Of a DNA stretch of 64,000 nt, positions 58,001-59,857 are shown piece by piece. The notes beneath the pieces are model-generated. The model was given only the letters and a program-made list of their open reading frames with translations. It ran no database searches and was not told the origin of the DNA. A program made the translations under genes and the position numbers. Source of the DNA: Thereva unica (lineage: Eukaryota > Arthropoda > Insecta > Diptera > Therevidae). The DNA lies in NCBI GenBank assembly GCA_949987705.1, contig OX465282.1, forward strand, positions 4,948,501 to 5,012,500. Direction: 5' to 3'. Each line of letters starts with the position of its first letter. Position 1 is the first letter of the stretch.

Positions 58001-59857
58001 GCAAGCTTACGACTCTATACACAACCGAAAACTCATAGATATTCAATGGATCTAAGAACCCCCCAAAGCTGACAAGATTGATAAGAAAACAAAGGAACTA
58101 CTGCTATGTTATTTAACTTAACATGGATTATAAGAGGCAGAAATAGGGGCACTGAGATCTATTTGGTATTGCCATTAACAAATTAGTTTAACTATTAGTA
58201 TAAGGACGAGTTAGGGAACATGCCTACAAATACATAAGGACAAAACCAAAAAGAGATCTACTAGATGATAGAGCAGAAGGCTAGATGCTCAATCTCGTTC
58301 AATATGTGGCTGCCAAATAAACTGTACCTGGCCTTAGTTAGCATCGGACATTTGCGCACAAAATGCACAGCAGTTTCCTTTTTTTGCATCTTTGCAGTCA
58401 ATTCTTGATGCATGCCCTCTTATTGGCCAGTGTCCCATATACCCAGTTGTAGCACTGGCTAAGCTCGTGCGGGATAGCTTTAGGGGGTTAATGATGTAGG
58501 GCCGCTGAGATTTGACACGCTATTCAATACAACCTTGAACGGCCGGATAGAAAACTCTCCATCTTGAAAACTCTGAAGTATAGTCAGAACTAAGTAAATA
58601 CCAATAGTTTGGGATTGAGCTAACAGAGCAGAGCGCCAAACTCCATCACAAACCTTGTAGATATCTAGAGCACCAAAACCGGACTGGCCAAATCGATGGG
58701 GTACTCTGGTTGAGGTGTTCTATCAGACACATTAAAATGTCGCCGGTGGCCCTTTTTGGTCTGAAGCTGTACAGTTTGTCATTTAGAATTTGGTTAGACT
58801 CATAAGTTTTTGTGGATAATTATCTCCTTGGTTTTGGAAGAATTGAGGTAACTATGTACTATTGGCCGATAGTTTGAGGGATTGCTTCAGCCACCTTTTT
58901 TCGTTATGGACAAATTTCCAAGAGTCTGGATCCTTCTTACTAAGGACTGACAACGCTTACAAATTTACATATTCAATAACTACAGAACTTTCTCTTACAT
59001 CTACTAATATATAATTCAATTCATTGATTTAGTCTAGCTTATCAAAAAGTGCTCTTCCATTTGCACGTACATATTTACAAATAACAACACAACTAACCAA
59101 TATTTCTTTTTATTTCCAGATCCTAGCGATGTAAAATTAGTGAAAAAAGAATTCTTCAACCGATGGTACACACTAACGCCGTACTACTTAGCTCTTACCA
59201 TATCTCGACTACCATTCCAGGTAAGACTTTCTAATCTAAATCTAAATTGACAACAATTAACAAACATGGTTTTTTATCAATTCCAGATGCTTTACAATTT
59301 CATCTTTCTATCCCTTGCTTACTGGCTGTCCGGTCTACCAAATGAATATTGGCGTTTTGGTCTATTCTTCTTCGTTGGCTGCTTAACATCATTTGTTGCC
59401 GAAGGAATGGGTTTAGCAATTGGATCAATGTTTAGTGTTACTGTAAGTACTCGCATATCATCTGAATTCAGTATTGTTTTAAGGAGTTTACTAACGAAAT
59501 TCTCATTTATTACAGAATGGCACAGCAGTTGGTCCATTATTAATAGCACCAATGATGGGTTTAGCTGTCTACGGATTTGATTTCGCAGCCGATATACCAA
59601 TTTATATTTATGCACTCATGAAAGTTTCATGCATTCGCGTCGGCGCTGTTACATTAGTTTTAACTGTATTTGGATTTGATCGTCCAGAATTAGACTGTAA
59701 AGGTATCTATTGCCACTTTAGTGATCCAAAGGTTCTATTAAGATTCTTAAGAATTGAAAATGTATCAATATGGCATGAGATTGGATTTTTGATAATACTT
59801 ATGGTATTCTTTAGGGTTATTTTGTTTATTAGCTTAAAGAAACATTGTGGTACATAG
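15062..59857 (+). CDS. ABCG-family (white/ABCG1-type) half-transporter, 8 coding exons
   Basis: Joined exons are 15062-15146, 36488-36614, 48425-48963, 49028-49435, 51343-51459, 59120-59220, 59287-59442 and 59516-59857. They give 1875 nt, 624 residues plus stop, all introns GT-AG and all phases compatible. The layout is ABCG-typical, with the nucleotide-binding domain first: Walker A GPSGAGKS at 54-61, Q-loop Q91, signature LSGGE at 143-147, Walker B IFFLDE at 163-168, D-loop SGLD at 171-174 and H-loop H200. Six predicted membrane spans follow in the C-terminal half, starting near [16 protein letters not shown]. Such half-transporters dimerise and move lipids, sterols or other small molecules; the substrate here is unknown. 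The length is usual for the family. The segment between Walker A and the Q-loop ([14 protein letters not shown]) is shorter than in ABCG1. Introns 1, 2, 4 and 5 are swollen by transposable elements. No exon carries a stop or frameshift, so the gene is probably functional. Confidence 0.95.
15147..16160. other. start of intron 1, no inserted gene recognised
   Basis: AT-rich intron sequence. A GAGTGAGTCATCGTTAATGACTCA-type inverted motif lies near 15820. Nothing here is clearly coding. Confidence 0.45.
16161..16603. mobile_element. foldback element with about 43-bp imperfect inverted ends
   Basis: The left end AAGGTTGGGG..CCATGGGCTGCATGCCGCAC (16161-16204) is the inverted complement of 16561-16603 (core GTGCGGCATGCAGCCCATGG). 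A third copy of the core lies inside at 16349-16372, in the orientation of the right end, so the element may be composite. No target duplication was identified. Confidence 0.75.
16604..17783. other. intron 1, no gene recognised
   Basis: AT-rich with only short open frames on both strands and nothing recognisable. Confidence 0.45.
17784..20255 (-). mobile_element. DNA transposon with 34-bp terminal inverted repeats
   Basis: 17784-17817 and 20222-20255 are exact inverted complements over 34 bases (core GATTGTAAAAACCCACCTCA). The outermost part contains the palindrome ATGCAT, so a 6-bp ATGCAT target duplication with a shorter inverted repeat fits equally well. Extra copies of the GAGGTGTGTTTTTACA theme sit inside both ends, near 18014 and 20144. 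The interior encodes a minus-strand protein in two overlapping frames. At about 2.47 kb it looks like a near-complete autonomous element of a superfamily I cannot assign. Confidence 0.88.
18092..19787 (-). pseudogene. putative transposase, one frameshift
   Basis: The N-terminal frame (19787-19269, 172 codons) contains [11 protein letters not shown] and [20 protein letters not shown]. The C-terminal frame (19285-18092, 397 codons) begins [20 protein letters not shown]. It contains a [15 protein letters not shown] cysteine motif, then [14 protein letters not shown] and [14 protein letters not shown], as in multi-copy insect proteins with an SDNCxGQNKN core, possibly of the DUF7869 type. The frames overlap by 17 bases around 19277 and a one-base slip joins them, so a single indel is the simplest reading; programmed frameshifting or a tiny intron is less likely. 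The D/N-rich core and the flanking 34-bp inverted repeats support a transposase role, but the catalytic residues are not proven. The first D of the core is N here (SNNC). Confidence 0.75.
20273..20306. repeat. 34-bp near-perfect palindrome
   Basis: ATGGCTTAAGCCGAAATATT and the following bases to 20306 read as their own inverted complement with one mismatched pair. It lies 18 bases outside the transposon end. Confidence 0.8.
20307..21199. other. intron 1, no gene recognised
   Basis: AT-rich intron DNA. Small minus-strand ORFs near 20766-21124 show no recognisable family. Confidence 0.45.
21200..23985 (-). mobile_element. jockey-superfamily LINE, nearly full coding part, inactivated
   Basis: On the minus strand the order is endonuclease C-terminal part (23956-23432; [19 protein letters not shown]), spacer ([20 protein letters not shown]) and RT. 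The RT shows [31 protein letters not shown], then [13 protein letters not shown] and [10 protein letters not shown], with a C-terminal [12 protein letters not shown]. It ends in an (AAAT)n tail at about 21222-21203. Two frameshifts (near 23455 and 22370) and two premature stops (22738-22740 and near 21903) kill it. It lies antisense to the transporter in intron 1. Confidence 0.88.
21420..23956 (-). pseudogene. LINE endonuclease-reverse transcriptase pseudogene
   Basis: Five open segments in order (23956-23432, 23637-22738, 22659-22366, 22235-21903, 21848-21420) make up one polyprotein. The endonuclease SDH motif, the [10 protein letters not shown] aspartate and YADD are all present, so the decay is recent: few lesions and intact catalytic motifs. 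The N-terminal endonuclease half is missing at the 5' end. The product would have copied the LINE RNA; it is not a host gene. Confidence 0.85.
23986..24424. other. intron 1, no gene recognised
   Basis: No ORF or repeat structure recognised. Confidence 0.4.
24425..24590 (-). mobile_element. tRNA-derived SINE, copy 2
   Basis: On the minus strand a tRNA-like head reads CTTAGGTTAAGGCGTCCGAC and then a B box GGGGTTCGACTCC. It is followed by a pyrimidine-rich body (CTTCATCTTTCCACTTCTTC) like that of the copy at 13385-13640. Confidence 0.65.
24591..25464. other. intron 1, no gene recognised
   Basis: Overlapping minus-strand open frames near 24700-25070 have no motif I recognise. Confidence 0.35.
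25465..25625 (+). repeat. dispersed repeat family, copy 1
   Basis: The block order TCAAGTTTGGCCGTCGTG, GCTCCCATTAAAAATG, CTACGGCCATCATATCCCC, AAGCGGCCGGTGTTCGCCC and TTTTTACCCAGG recurs at 42130-42290 and 45640-45800. An inverted copy lies at 45445-45575. No coding potential; probably a non-autonomous element. Confidence 0.7.
25626..26138. other. intron 1, no gene recognised
   Basis: AT-rich with no recognisable features. Confidence 0.4.
26139..26505 (+). mobile_element. repeat-rich inverted-end element, copy 1
   Basis: Inverted ends AACGTGACAACGTCT (26178) and AGACGTTGTCACGTC (near 26490) enclose GTGTGCGGGACATTTTCACA and CACGCGCGTCCTATCTTAAA blocks, each present twice. The element continues outward on the left into a block (TTAATGGTCTTGGATGTGAA) that is also present at the far side of the opposite-strand copy at 30240-30805. 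Confidence 0.8.
26506..27454. other. intron 1, no gene recognised
   Basis: A-rich tracts near 26610 and a short (CAT)n-like run near 26690; otherwise nothing. Confidence 0.45.
27455..27980. mobile_element. MITE with CATCCCAGTGGGAAAAA ends, holding a nested SINE
   Basis: CATCCCAGTGGGAAAAA at 27455 and its inverted complement ending at 27980 bound a segment rich in GGAGCACTC and TGCTCC motifs on both flanks. Its centre (about 27559-27790) is the 5S-derived SINE. Coding-looking frames across it are repeat artefacts. Confidence 0.75.
27559..27790 (+). mobile_element. 5S rRNA-derived SINE, copy 2
   Basis: The 5S-like block (27602-27690) has GCTCTCGTTCGATACGGAGG, a box A remnant ACAAGCAGC and a box C-like GTTTAGTTGGGGGACTGC. 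The downstream body AAAGCTTTTCGATACCGG matches AAAGCTTTCGACACCGG in the copy at 39531-39720, so a body as well as a promoter is shared. Confidence 0.75.
27981..28569. other. intron 1, no gene recognised
   Basis: No features recognised. Confidence 0.4.
28570..28760 (-). repeat. dispersed repeat with a GCACCGGGCGC-type core
   Basis: GGGCCGGCGTTTGGGTGCC and GTGCCCGGTGCAAGTGCACC blocks belong to a diverged family. Other pieces lie at 30805-30890, 32000-32200 and 34020-34250 (for example CACTTGCACCGGGCGCAATT). Confidence 0.55.
28960..30136. mobile_element. TTAA-flanked non-autonomous DNA transposon
   Basis: CTTCCCAGTAT at 28960 and its complement ATACTGGGAAG ending at 30136 are flanked by TTAA on each side (28956-28959 and 30137-30140), as for piggyBac-type insertion. 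TTAA is palindromic, so this is suggestive only. Inside are a (GT)n run near 29075, two to three units of a roughly 126-bp repeat (TGTACCTGCACGATATCGCG and TGTACCTGCACGGTACCGCG), and no transposase. Confidence 0.75.
30240..30805 (-). mobile_element. repeat-rich inverted-end element, copy 2 (opposite orientation)
   Basis: TTGACGTGACAACGTCTATT starts units at about 30242, 30414 and 30599. Each unit includes GGACGCGCGTGTGAAAATGT and CCCCCATACATGTTAGGGG. It ends with two copies of AGACGTTGTCACGTT (near 30730 and 30752) and the shared outer block ending AAGACCATTAAT. It is the inverted counterpart of 26139-26505 with one extra internal unit. Confidence 0.85.
30805..30890 (-). repeat. dispersed repeat, GCACCGGGCGC family, partial
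   Basis: Read on the minus strand, GCGACGCTTTCATTCATG and GCGCAATTTCAGGAAATAC correspond to GGCGGCGCTTTCATAGGTG and GCGCAATTTCAGGAAATAA at 32000-32060. Confidence 0.5.
30997..31030 (+). repeat. (GA)17 microsatellite
   Basis: An uninterrupted GA dinucleotide run of 34 bases. Confidence 0.97.
31031..31750. other. intron 1, no gene recognised
   Basis: AT-rich, nothing recognisable. Confidence 0.45.
31751..31912 (+). pseudogene. Ty1/Copia reverse-transcriptase scrap
   Basis: One frame reads [20 protein letters not shown], close to the Copia RT signature QMDVxxAYLNG..xEEIYME, and stops at 31910-31912. Nothing else of a Copia element is recognisable around it. It lies sense to the transporter. 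Confidence 0.65.
32000..32200 (+). repeat. dispersed repeat, GCACCGGGCGC family
   Basis: GGCGGCGCTTTCATAGGTGC and CACTTGCACCGGGCGCAATT open the copy. The downstream TTCATTGTCATATATTAAAG is shared with 34100-34125. Confidence 0.6.
32275..32400 (-). pseudogene. R1/I-like LINE reverse-transcriptase scrap
   Basis: The minus strand reads [20 protein letters not shown], a decayed form of the [15 protein letters not shown] motif. A sister scrap with FLDIEGAFN lies at 39819-40004. Confidence 0.6.
32469..33886 (-). mobile_element. Helitron with Rep/helicase remains
   Basis: On the minus strand it begins TCTATATATATAAAAATGAA (from 33886) after an A and ends CTAG (32472-32469) before a T. These ends match the Helitron at 6717-8690, including the CATTGA..GC-rich..CTAG 3' region. 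The Rep/helicase scraps inside run in the same direction. It is degenerate and antisense to the transporter. Confidence 0.8.
32540..33170 (-). pseudogene. Helitron Rep/helicase N-terminal region, decayed
   Basis: In order on the minus strand: [16 protein letters not shown] (about 33100-33050), then after a frame change [35 protein letters not shown] and [20 protein letters not shown] (32950-32740). Last comes a piece corresponding to a HLVxHLENGQRVY motif near 32570. This is the order expected for the helitron-like N-terminal domain. The rolling-circle Rep HUH motif and helicase motifs proper are not seen. Confidence 0.8.
33887..34019. other. intron 1, short unique stretch
   Basis: No features recognised. 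Confidence 0.3.
34020..34250 (+). repeat. dispersed repeat, GCACCGGGCGC family
   Basis: GGTGGCGCTTTCATAAGTG and TATTTGCACCGGCCGCAATT, then CATATTAAAGGAACAG, and ACTGCACCGGGCGC near 34205 followed by GCCGGCCCTGCCTGAC. Confidence 0.6.
34251..34755. other. intron 1, no gene recognised
   Basis: GACGTAAAACTATGACTTCC-like and TAAGACCACCTACAATTCGA blocks near 34370 have weak inverted counterparts near 34560 (GAATAGTAGGTGGTCTTAAT). This may be another small foldback element spanning about 34335-34595. Confidence 0.45.
34760..34880 (-). mobile_element. jockey-like LINE 3'-end relic
   Basis: TACTAACAGTCTGTCATGTC and GAACGATAGAAGAGACTAGG match the equivalent blocks at 62158-62215. Confidence 0.5.
35393..35480 (-). 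mobile_element. 3' scrap of an RTE-like LINE
   Basis: The minus strand reads CAGAATCGGGGCCGGTGCAG then GTAGAGCCGTTAAAGAAAGA and an A/G simple tail, resembling the C-terminal codons and tail of the element at 28-2738. Confidence 0.5.
35470..35735 (+). repeat. dispersed repeat, copy 2 (see 4770-5215)
   Basis: CATACCCCCTTGAAAAGGAA, GTTCGCGCTTTTTCGCGTGT, GGCGTGAGTCTGGAGC, GAGGCCATGAAT and CATGTAATTAATGGACGACC follow the order of copy 1. It is nested inside the foldback element. Confidence 0.6.
36050..36155. mobile_element. possible partial MITE related to 37978-38096
   Basis: The right end AACTGCATTACTGAAAGCAC resembles the end of the 37978-38096 MITE. No clean left end was found. Confidence 0.4.
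36488..36614 (+). CDS. ABCG exon 2 (Walker A)
   Basis: Acceptor TTTCTAG ends at 36487 and donor GTGAAT starts at 36615. The exon encodes [20 protein letters not shown] followed by the P-loop GPSGAGKSS, and ends in a split AG|A arginine codon. It is a small exon isolated by 21 kb upstream and 12 kb downstream. Confidence 0.95.
36615..37977. other. start of intron 2, no gene recognised
   Basis: Very AT-rich with poly-A/T tracts and no recognisable features. Confidence 0.5.
37978..38096. mobile_element. 119-bp hairpin MITE
   Basis: GGGCGCTTTCAGTAATGCAG at the left end and its complement at the right end are parts of inverted arms of about 56 bases with few mismatches (loop about 38033-38041). 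The trinucleotide AGA flanks both sides, a possible but weak target duplication. Confidence 0.88.
38271..38336 (+). repeat. perfect 33-bp tandem duplication
   Basis: A 33-base unit starting CCTTAGGAATGCCGAAAGAG occurs twice back to back without mismatch. A shorter related piece (TATGCCGAAAGAGGG) lies near 38371. Confidence 0.9.
38337..39530. other. intron 2, possible decayed DNA element
   Basis: CCCGACTAGCATTTAAAAAT (near 38247) has a loose inverted counterpart near 40425 (CCAAAATGCTAGTTGGG), hinting at a degraded element spanning about 38235-40450. A poly-G run lies near 38956. No gene seen. Confidence 0.35.
39531..39720 (+). mobile_element. 5S rRNA-derived SINE, copy 3
   Basis: The 5S-like block at 39556-39652 has ACCAGTTCTGGTTCGATTAC, box A-like AGGTCAAGCAGCATT and box C-like TTAGTACTCAGTTGGGGG. 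A body with AAAGCTTTCGACACCGG follows, shared with the copy at 27559-27790. Confidence 0.75.
39819..40004 (-). pseudogene. R1/I-like LINE reverse-transcriptase scrap
   Basis: A 61-codon minus frame starts [20 protein letters not shown], an RT palm motif of the FLDIEGAFN type. The rest of the element is unrecognisable. Confidence 0.65.
40151..40313. mobile_element. 163-bp MITE with TA-flanked inverted ends
   Basis: AGCCTGAACTGAATATGAC at the left and its diverged complement at the right (ATATTTGGTTCAGGCT), with inner matched blocks GTACCGTAACC and GTACCCTAACG, form inverted arms of about 50 bases. Both ends abut TA-compatible bases. Confidence 0.8.
40314..40855. other. intron 2, no gene recognised
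   Basis: No recognisable features apart from the loose inverted block near 40425 noted at 38337-39530. Confidence 0.35.
40856..41316 (-). pseudogene. jockey-like LINE reverse-transcriptase fragment
   Basis: The minus strand reads [20 protein letters not shown] and later [17 protein letters not shown], two adjacent RT motifs, in a frame overlapping an upstream piece with [24 protein letters not shown] is missing, so the fragment stops inside the RT domain. Confidence 0.8.
41331..41949 (-). pseudogene. RTE-like LINE C-terminal fragment with simple tail
   Basis: The minus strand reads [40 protein letters not shown], then (one frameshift, near 41500) [14 protein letters not shown] and [15 protein letters not shown] stop and a (GAA)n-like tail follow at 41345-41331. 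This matches the end architecture of the element at 28-2738 (YGCETW..WVGHTLRR..GRPRTTW..tail). It is 5'-truncated and antisense to the transporter. Confidence 0.85.
42130..42290 (+). repeat. dispersed repeat family, copy 2 (see 25465-25625)
   Basis: CTCTCATTAAAAATGGTTAA, CTACGGCCGTCATATGCCCC, AAGTGGCCGGTACTCGCCC and TTTTTACCCGGG follow the family order. Confidence 0.7.
42291..42786. other. intron 2, no gene recognised
   Basis: AT-rich, nothing recognised. Confidence 0.4.
42787..43733. mobile_element. non-autonomous DNA transposon, 28-bp inverted ends
   Basis: 42787-42814 (ATTATATGGGTGATTGTCAT..) and 43706-43733 are exact inverted complements over 28 bases. The outermost bases are TA-rich, so a Tc1/mariner-like TA target is possible. 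The interior repeats TGTCGCCTCCGTAA-type motifs near 42969, 43366 and 43506-43525, and has no transposase. Confidence 0.85.
43734..45239. other. intron 2, no gene recognised
   Basis: Mostly AT-rich. Short inverted blocks with GAACGTG near 44310-44340 and 44490 are too brief to call. Small ORFs show no family. Confidence 0.4.
45240..45470 (+). mobile_element. tRNA-derived SINE, copy 3
   Basis: The tRNA-like head has a decayed B box (GGTTCAAATTCGATTCCTC). A pyrimidine-rich body TTCCATTTCTCCCACCTAG and CTTACCTTCTCTCTTTAC follows, matching the copy at 13385-13640. Confidence 0.6.
45445..45575 (-). repeat. dispersed repeat family, inverted copy (see 25465-25625)
   Basis: On the + strand CTTACAACGGGCGAACACAG and ATATGACGGCGGTATG are the complement of the family blocks. 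The sense copy follows 65 bases downstream, making a loose inverted pair. Confidence 0.5.
45640..45800 (+). repeat. dispersed repeat family, copy 3 (see 25465-25625)
   Basis: TCAAATTTGGCCGTGGTGGG, CTCCCGTTAAAATTAG, CTTCGGCCTTCGTATGCCC and AAGCGGCCGCTGTAAGCCC follow the family order. Confidence 0.7.
46043..46547. mobile_element. hAT-like non-autonomous element with 8-bp target duplication
   Basis: It begins CAGGGGTACAAATCTATGGT and ends with the diverged complement ..AAGGTTCACCACCACTG. CTTTAAAA occurs exactly on both sides (46035-46042 and 46548-46555). CAGRG..CYCTG-like ends with an 8-bp duplication are the hAT signature. The interior is not hAT transposase but a mariner relic. Confidence 0.85.
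46130..46435 (+). pseudogene. mariner-like transposase relic
   Basis: The + strand reads [20 protein letters not shown], matching the VHxEFLPxGxTVNxxYY motif of mariner transposases. It is followed out of frame by equivalents of WLLHHDxAPxH (near 46262), SFWPKTPQ-type and the SPDLAP region (near 46360). Several frameshifts are present. It sits inside the hAT-like element. Confidence 0.75.
46556..46759. other. intron 2, no gene recognised
   Basis: No features recognised. Confidence 0.3.
46760..46885 (+). mobile_element. possible LTR remnant with adjacent primer-site-like sequence
   Basis: TATAAAAGGAATAAAGCGG (promoter or poly(A)-like) is followed by ACAATTTTGGTGGCAGCGGT, a sequence of the kind seen just inside the 5' LTR of some insect LTR retrotransposons. 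No second LTR or coding sequence was found. Confidence 0.3.
46886..47654. other. intron 2, no gene recognised
   Basis: No ORF of known family. An AATTCACTCAATTCC region near 47527 has no structure I can name. Confidence 0.4.
47655..48119 (-). pseudogene. LINE C-terminal (zinc-finger-like) fragment with (AAT)n tail
   Basis: The minus strand has [20 protein letters not shown] (48119-47904 frame), then one frame change into [20 protein letters not shown]. This is the GHxxxxxHLxxLG..C..C..ETxxHxLxxCP pattern at the end of R1/I/jockey-type LINEs. It ends at an (ATT)n run (47700-47714), the simple tail. Antisense to the transporter. Confidence 0.8.
48122..48235 (+). mobile_element. possible tRNA-derived SINE, truncated
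   Basis: A B-box-like CGGGTTCAATTCTC with a CTGGCTGCCAGCCCAGAG stretch upstream resembles the tRNA head of the copy at 13385-13640. There is no clear body. Confidence 0.4.
48425..48963 (+). CDS. ABCG exon 3 (Q-loop, signature, Walker B, H-loop)
   Basis: Acceptor TTTTTTTTGCAG ends at 48424 and donor GTAAGT starts at 48964. This largest exon encodes [39 protein letters not shown] and CTIHQPS, so every remaining ATPase motif sits in one exon. It ends in a split A|TT isoleucine codon. Confidence 0.97.
49028..49435 (+). CDS. ABCG exon 4 (linker and first membrane span)
   Basis: After a 64-bp intron (acceptor CTTACAG) it encodes the linker from IIEVCDIDS to the membrane domain entry [20 protein letters not shown], ending at donor GTAAGC (49436). 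The split codon G|GC is completed by exon 5. Confidence 0.94.
49540..51290 (+). mobile_element. jockey-like LINE in intron 4, 5'-truncated and inactivated
   Basis: The + strand holds an endonuclease end ([14 protein letters not shown]) and spacer ([20 protein letters not shown]) in an open frame to 50117. Broken RT pieces follow: [42 protein letters not shown] and a YADDVQLY equivalent near 50953, each in different frames. It ends in a (TAA)n tail at about 51266-51290. The order and motifs match the minus-strand LINE at 21200-23985, but this copy is more decayed. It is one of few sense-oriented insertions in the gene. Confidence 0.85.
51343..51459 (+). CDS. ABCG exon 5 (second membrane span)
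   Basis: Acceptor ATTCCTTAG ends at 51342 and donor GTAAGT starts at 51460. The 117-bp exon encodes [20 protein letters not shown] and [18 protein letters not shown], then a split T|AT tyrosine codon that joins exon 6 across 7.7 kb. Confidence 0.93.
51728..51893 (-). repeat. 3' LTR of the Gypsy element
   Basis: 166 bp and identical to the other LTR. On the minus strand it is preceded by the purine tract AAAAGGGAGA (51903-51894), the likely polypurine tract. Confidence 0.93.
51883..52014 (-). repeat. duplicated LTR edge and polypurine tract
   Basis: The 3' LTR boundary plus purine tract (ATTATACTACATCTCCCTTT on the + strand, 51883-51902) recurs at 51978-51997 inside the element, followed both times by TCAAATTAAA. 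The flanking TTCAAATATT also recurs, so about 90 bp was duplicated. The inner copy carries a second purine tract and 11 bases of LTR end. Confidence 0.8.
52159..56091 (-). CDS. Gypsy gag-pol polyprotein, 1310 aa
   Basis: One open frame covers Gag, protease, RT, RNase H and integrase. The capsid-like region spans about 50-240 and two CCHC zinc knuckles lie at 298-310 and 317-330. The protease has LDSGSDVNT around 377-385. The RT runs about 500-700 with VLDLKEGYW at 591-599 and FIDD at 653-656. RNase H has TDAS at 801-804 with likely D802, E838 and D864. The integrase zinc finger has H1015/H1018-type and C1048/C1051 residues, and its core has D1079, D1132 and E1167. No envelope gene follows. 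Gag and Pol are fused without a frameshift, and the integrase motif reads ADNNP rather than the usual SDNGP. No stops or frameshifts are seen, so this copy may be active. Confidence 0.96.
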   Translation of the reverse strand: MTRAKSKLQVLTREKEKRGPGRPPKQRTVIVVQTKMEYVRKPDYLQLDGNISENWRRFKQSFDIFATAIELEKKSQAVQIAVFLNAIGPDAIDTYNSLNLPEEDKKQYAKVINAFEEFCMPKKNEVYETFIFHSRNQSHGEPFDNFLIDIKKLIKACGFNVTLENRMLRDRIVFGVNDKRLQKKFLEDTNLTFEKAVEMARANEATASQCSKMQQAGTSMHVDELSRDFTQLNLRTQTKDDYASRKNRNQGENHLSRNMKFKRKFKKVENNNNFKNFNFRIAQNENENGKNAHHGDKCRMCKRVHGKNNCPAYGKQCGKCGYYNHFAIACNTKKVRQINVNNRTLYIDNIECKKNHQIEKTWYENIRIGSMTFRFKLDSGSDVNTIPFKDYVKLKKKPVIEKCFDNVENYSGSKINVIGQVELMCVVRNEVVPLNFVIVDQDVVPILGLRTCTDLNLIKRVESVKLVGHNPLIYKYRNVFEGQGCFAENISIKLKENATPVAKAARRIPLQLIEPLKKELKALCERGIICEVGNENIEWVSNLVVVEKKNKQLRICLDPQDLNAAIKIESHLIPTFQEILGKLANKKIFTVLDLKEGYWQVKLDENSSRLCTFSTPFGRFRFKRLPFGISCAPEIFQKLNEKNFADIPGVTVFIDDILIAAENQKEHDEIFEKVMIRAKNINAKFNIDKLQYSTDQVSYLGHIISADGIKVDENRSKAIESIEKPQNKKDLQKLLGMINYLRDFIPNLAELTEPFRELLKKNCVFNWYPEHEKRLKKLKEILKNLPTLTTFDENKEIIIQTDASQSGLGSVLLQENKPICFASRSLSETEKRYAQIEKEMMAIVFACKKFHYYIYGKEIRILTDHKPLLGIFKKSINQISSPRLQRMRLRLLKYRIVLEHIPGKQMLIADFLSRYFMKTTEKPEIEDLSEVVHSINVSEPKKCQIRKATSEDSVLRKLKNVVINGWPKTKKELDNDIKGYWNIRNELYIEDELIFFKDRVIIPQQFKDYMLKALHEGHSGIERTKARASQLIYWCGINEAIEQMIMKCNICQKFRATNQKNTLLPHSIPEFPFQKIGMDIMEINSRNYLIVVDYYSKYFEIVELRNKSTSETIKKLKALMAIYGIPREIIADNNPFGSWEMRNFCKELDIILNTSSPYHSQSNGLAERTVGIAKNILRKCTESRTEIWLALLEYRNTPLKGSYLTPVELMMGRKTRTLLPGKDNLFKFRNIPSMSQYNKNKTERMKQYYDRTAGKCPEFQEGERVWLQNNYKWEKATIIKKLNIPRSYLVETESHAVYRRNVKWLRKIAN
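56239..56256 (-). other. candidate primer-binding site
   Basis: Directly inside the 5' LTR the minus strand reads TGGCGCTGCGGGAAAA. TGG is the expected complement of a tRNA CCA end. I cannot assign the tRNA. Confidence 0.55.
56257..56422 (-). repeat. 5' LTR of the Gypsy element
   Basis: 166 bp, TG..CA ends. It should contain promoter and start site for the minus-strand RNA, but I cannot mark them. Confidence 0.93.
56801..57152. mobile_element. MITE with about 40-bp inverted ends
   Basis: GGGCCTTTCCACAGTGGTAT with CAGCAGTATGCAAACC at the left corresponds, inverted, to GGTTTGAATACTGCTGCAAG..GTGTGAAAAGACCC at the right. The arms are about 70-80% alike over 40 bases. There is no coding sequence. 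Confidence 0.75.
57246..57372. mobile_element. 127-bp MITE
   Basis: CACGGTATACAGAAATAAGG..AATATAAAAGA (57246-57277) is the inverted complement of 57341-57372 with one mismatch over about 32 bases. No clear target duplication. Confidence 0.85.
57373..58269. other. intron 5, no gene recognised
   Basis: Two overlapping opposite-strand ORFs at 57588-57874 show no recognisable motif. Confidence 0.4.
58270..58930 (-). pseudogene. internally deleted LINE relic
   Basis: The minus strand has an RT palm remnant [19 protein letters not shown] (near 58690-58620; compare ALDISKAFDxVW). It is then joined directly to a C-terminal piece [20 protein letters not shown] (near 58380-58320), so most of the RT to C-terminus spacing is missing. 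Antisense to the transporter. Confidence 0.7.
59120..59220 (+). CDS. ABCG exon 6 (third membrane span entry)
   Basis: Acceptor TATTTCCAG ends at 59119 and donor GTAAGA starts at 59221. It encodes [20 protein letters not shown] and [13 protein letters not shown], the conserved E(H/F)xNRWYxLxxYYLA segment of ABCG transporters. Confidence 0.95.
59287..59442 (+). CDS. ABCG exon 7 (membrane spans 3-4)
   Basis: Follows a 66-bp intron with acceptor AATTCCAG; donor GTAAGT at 59443. It is exactly 52 codons in phase 0, reading [20 protein letters not shown] to [15 protein letters not shown]. Confidence 0.95.
59516..59857 (+). CDS. ABCG exon 8 (membrane spans 5-6 and stop)
   Basis: Follows a 73-bp intron with acceptor TTATTACAG. 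It reads [20 protein letters not shown], an extracellular loop with cysteines ([14 protein letters not shown]), and the last span [18 protein letters not shown], ending KHCGT and TAG at 59855-59857. Confidence 0.95.
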   Translation, partial: NGTAVGPLLIAPMMGLAVYGFDFAADIPIYIYALMKVSCIRVGAVTLVLTVFGFDRPELDCKGIYCHFSDPKVLLRFLRIENVSIWHEIGFLIILMVFFRVILFISLKKHCGT

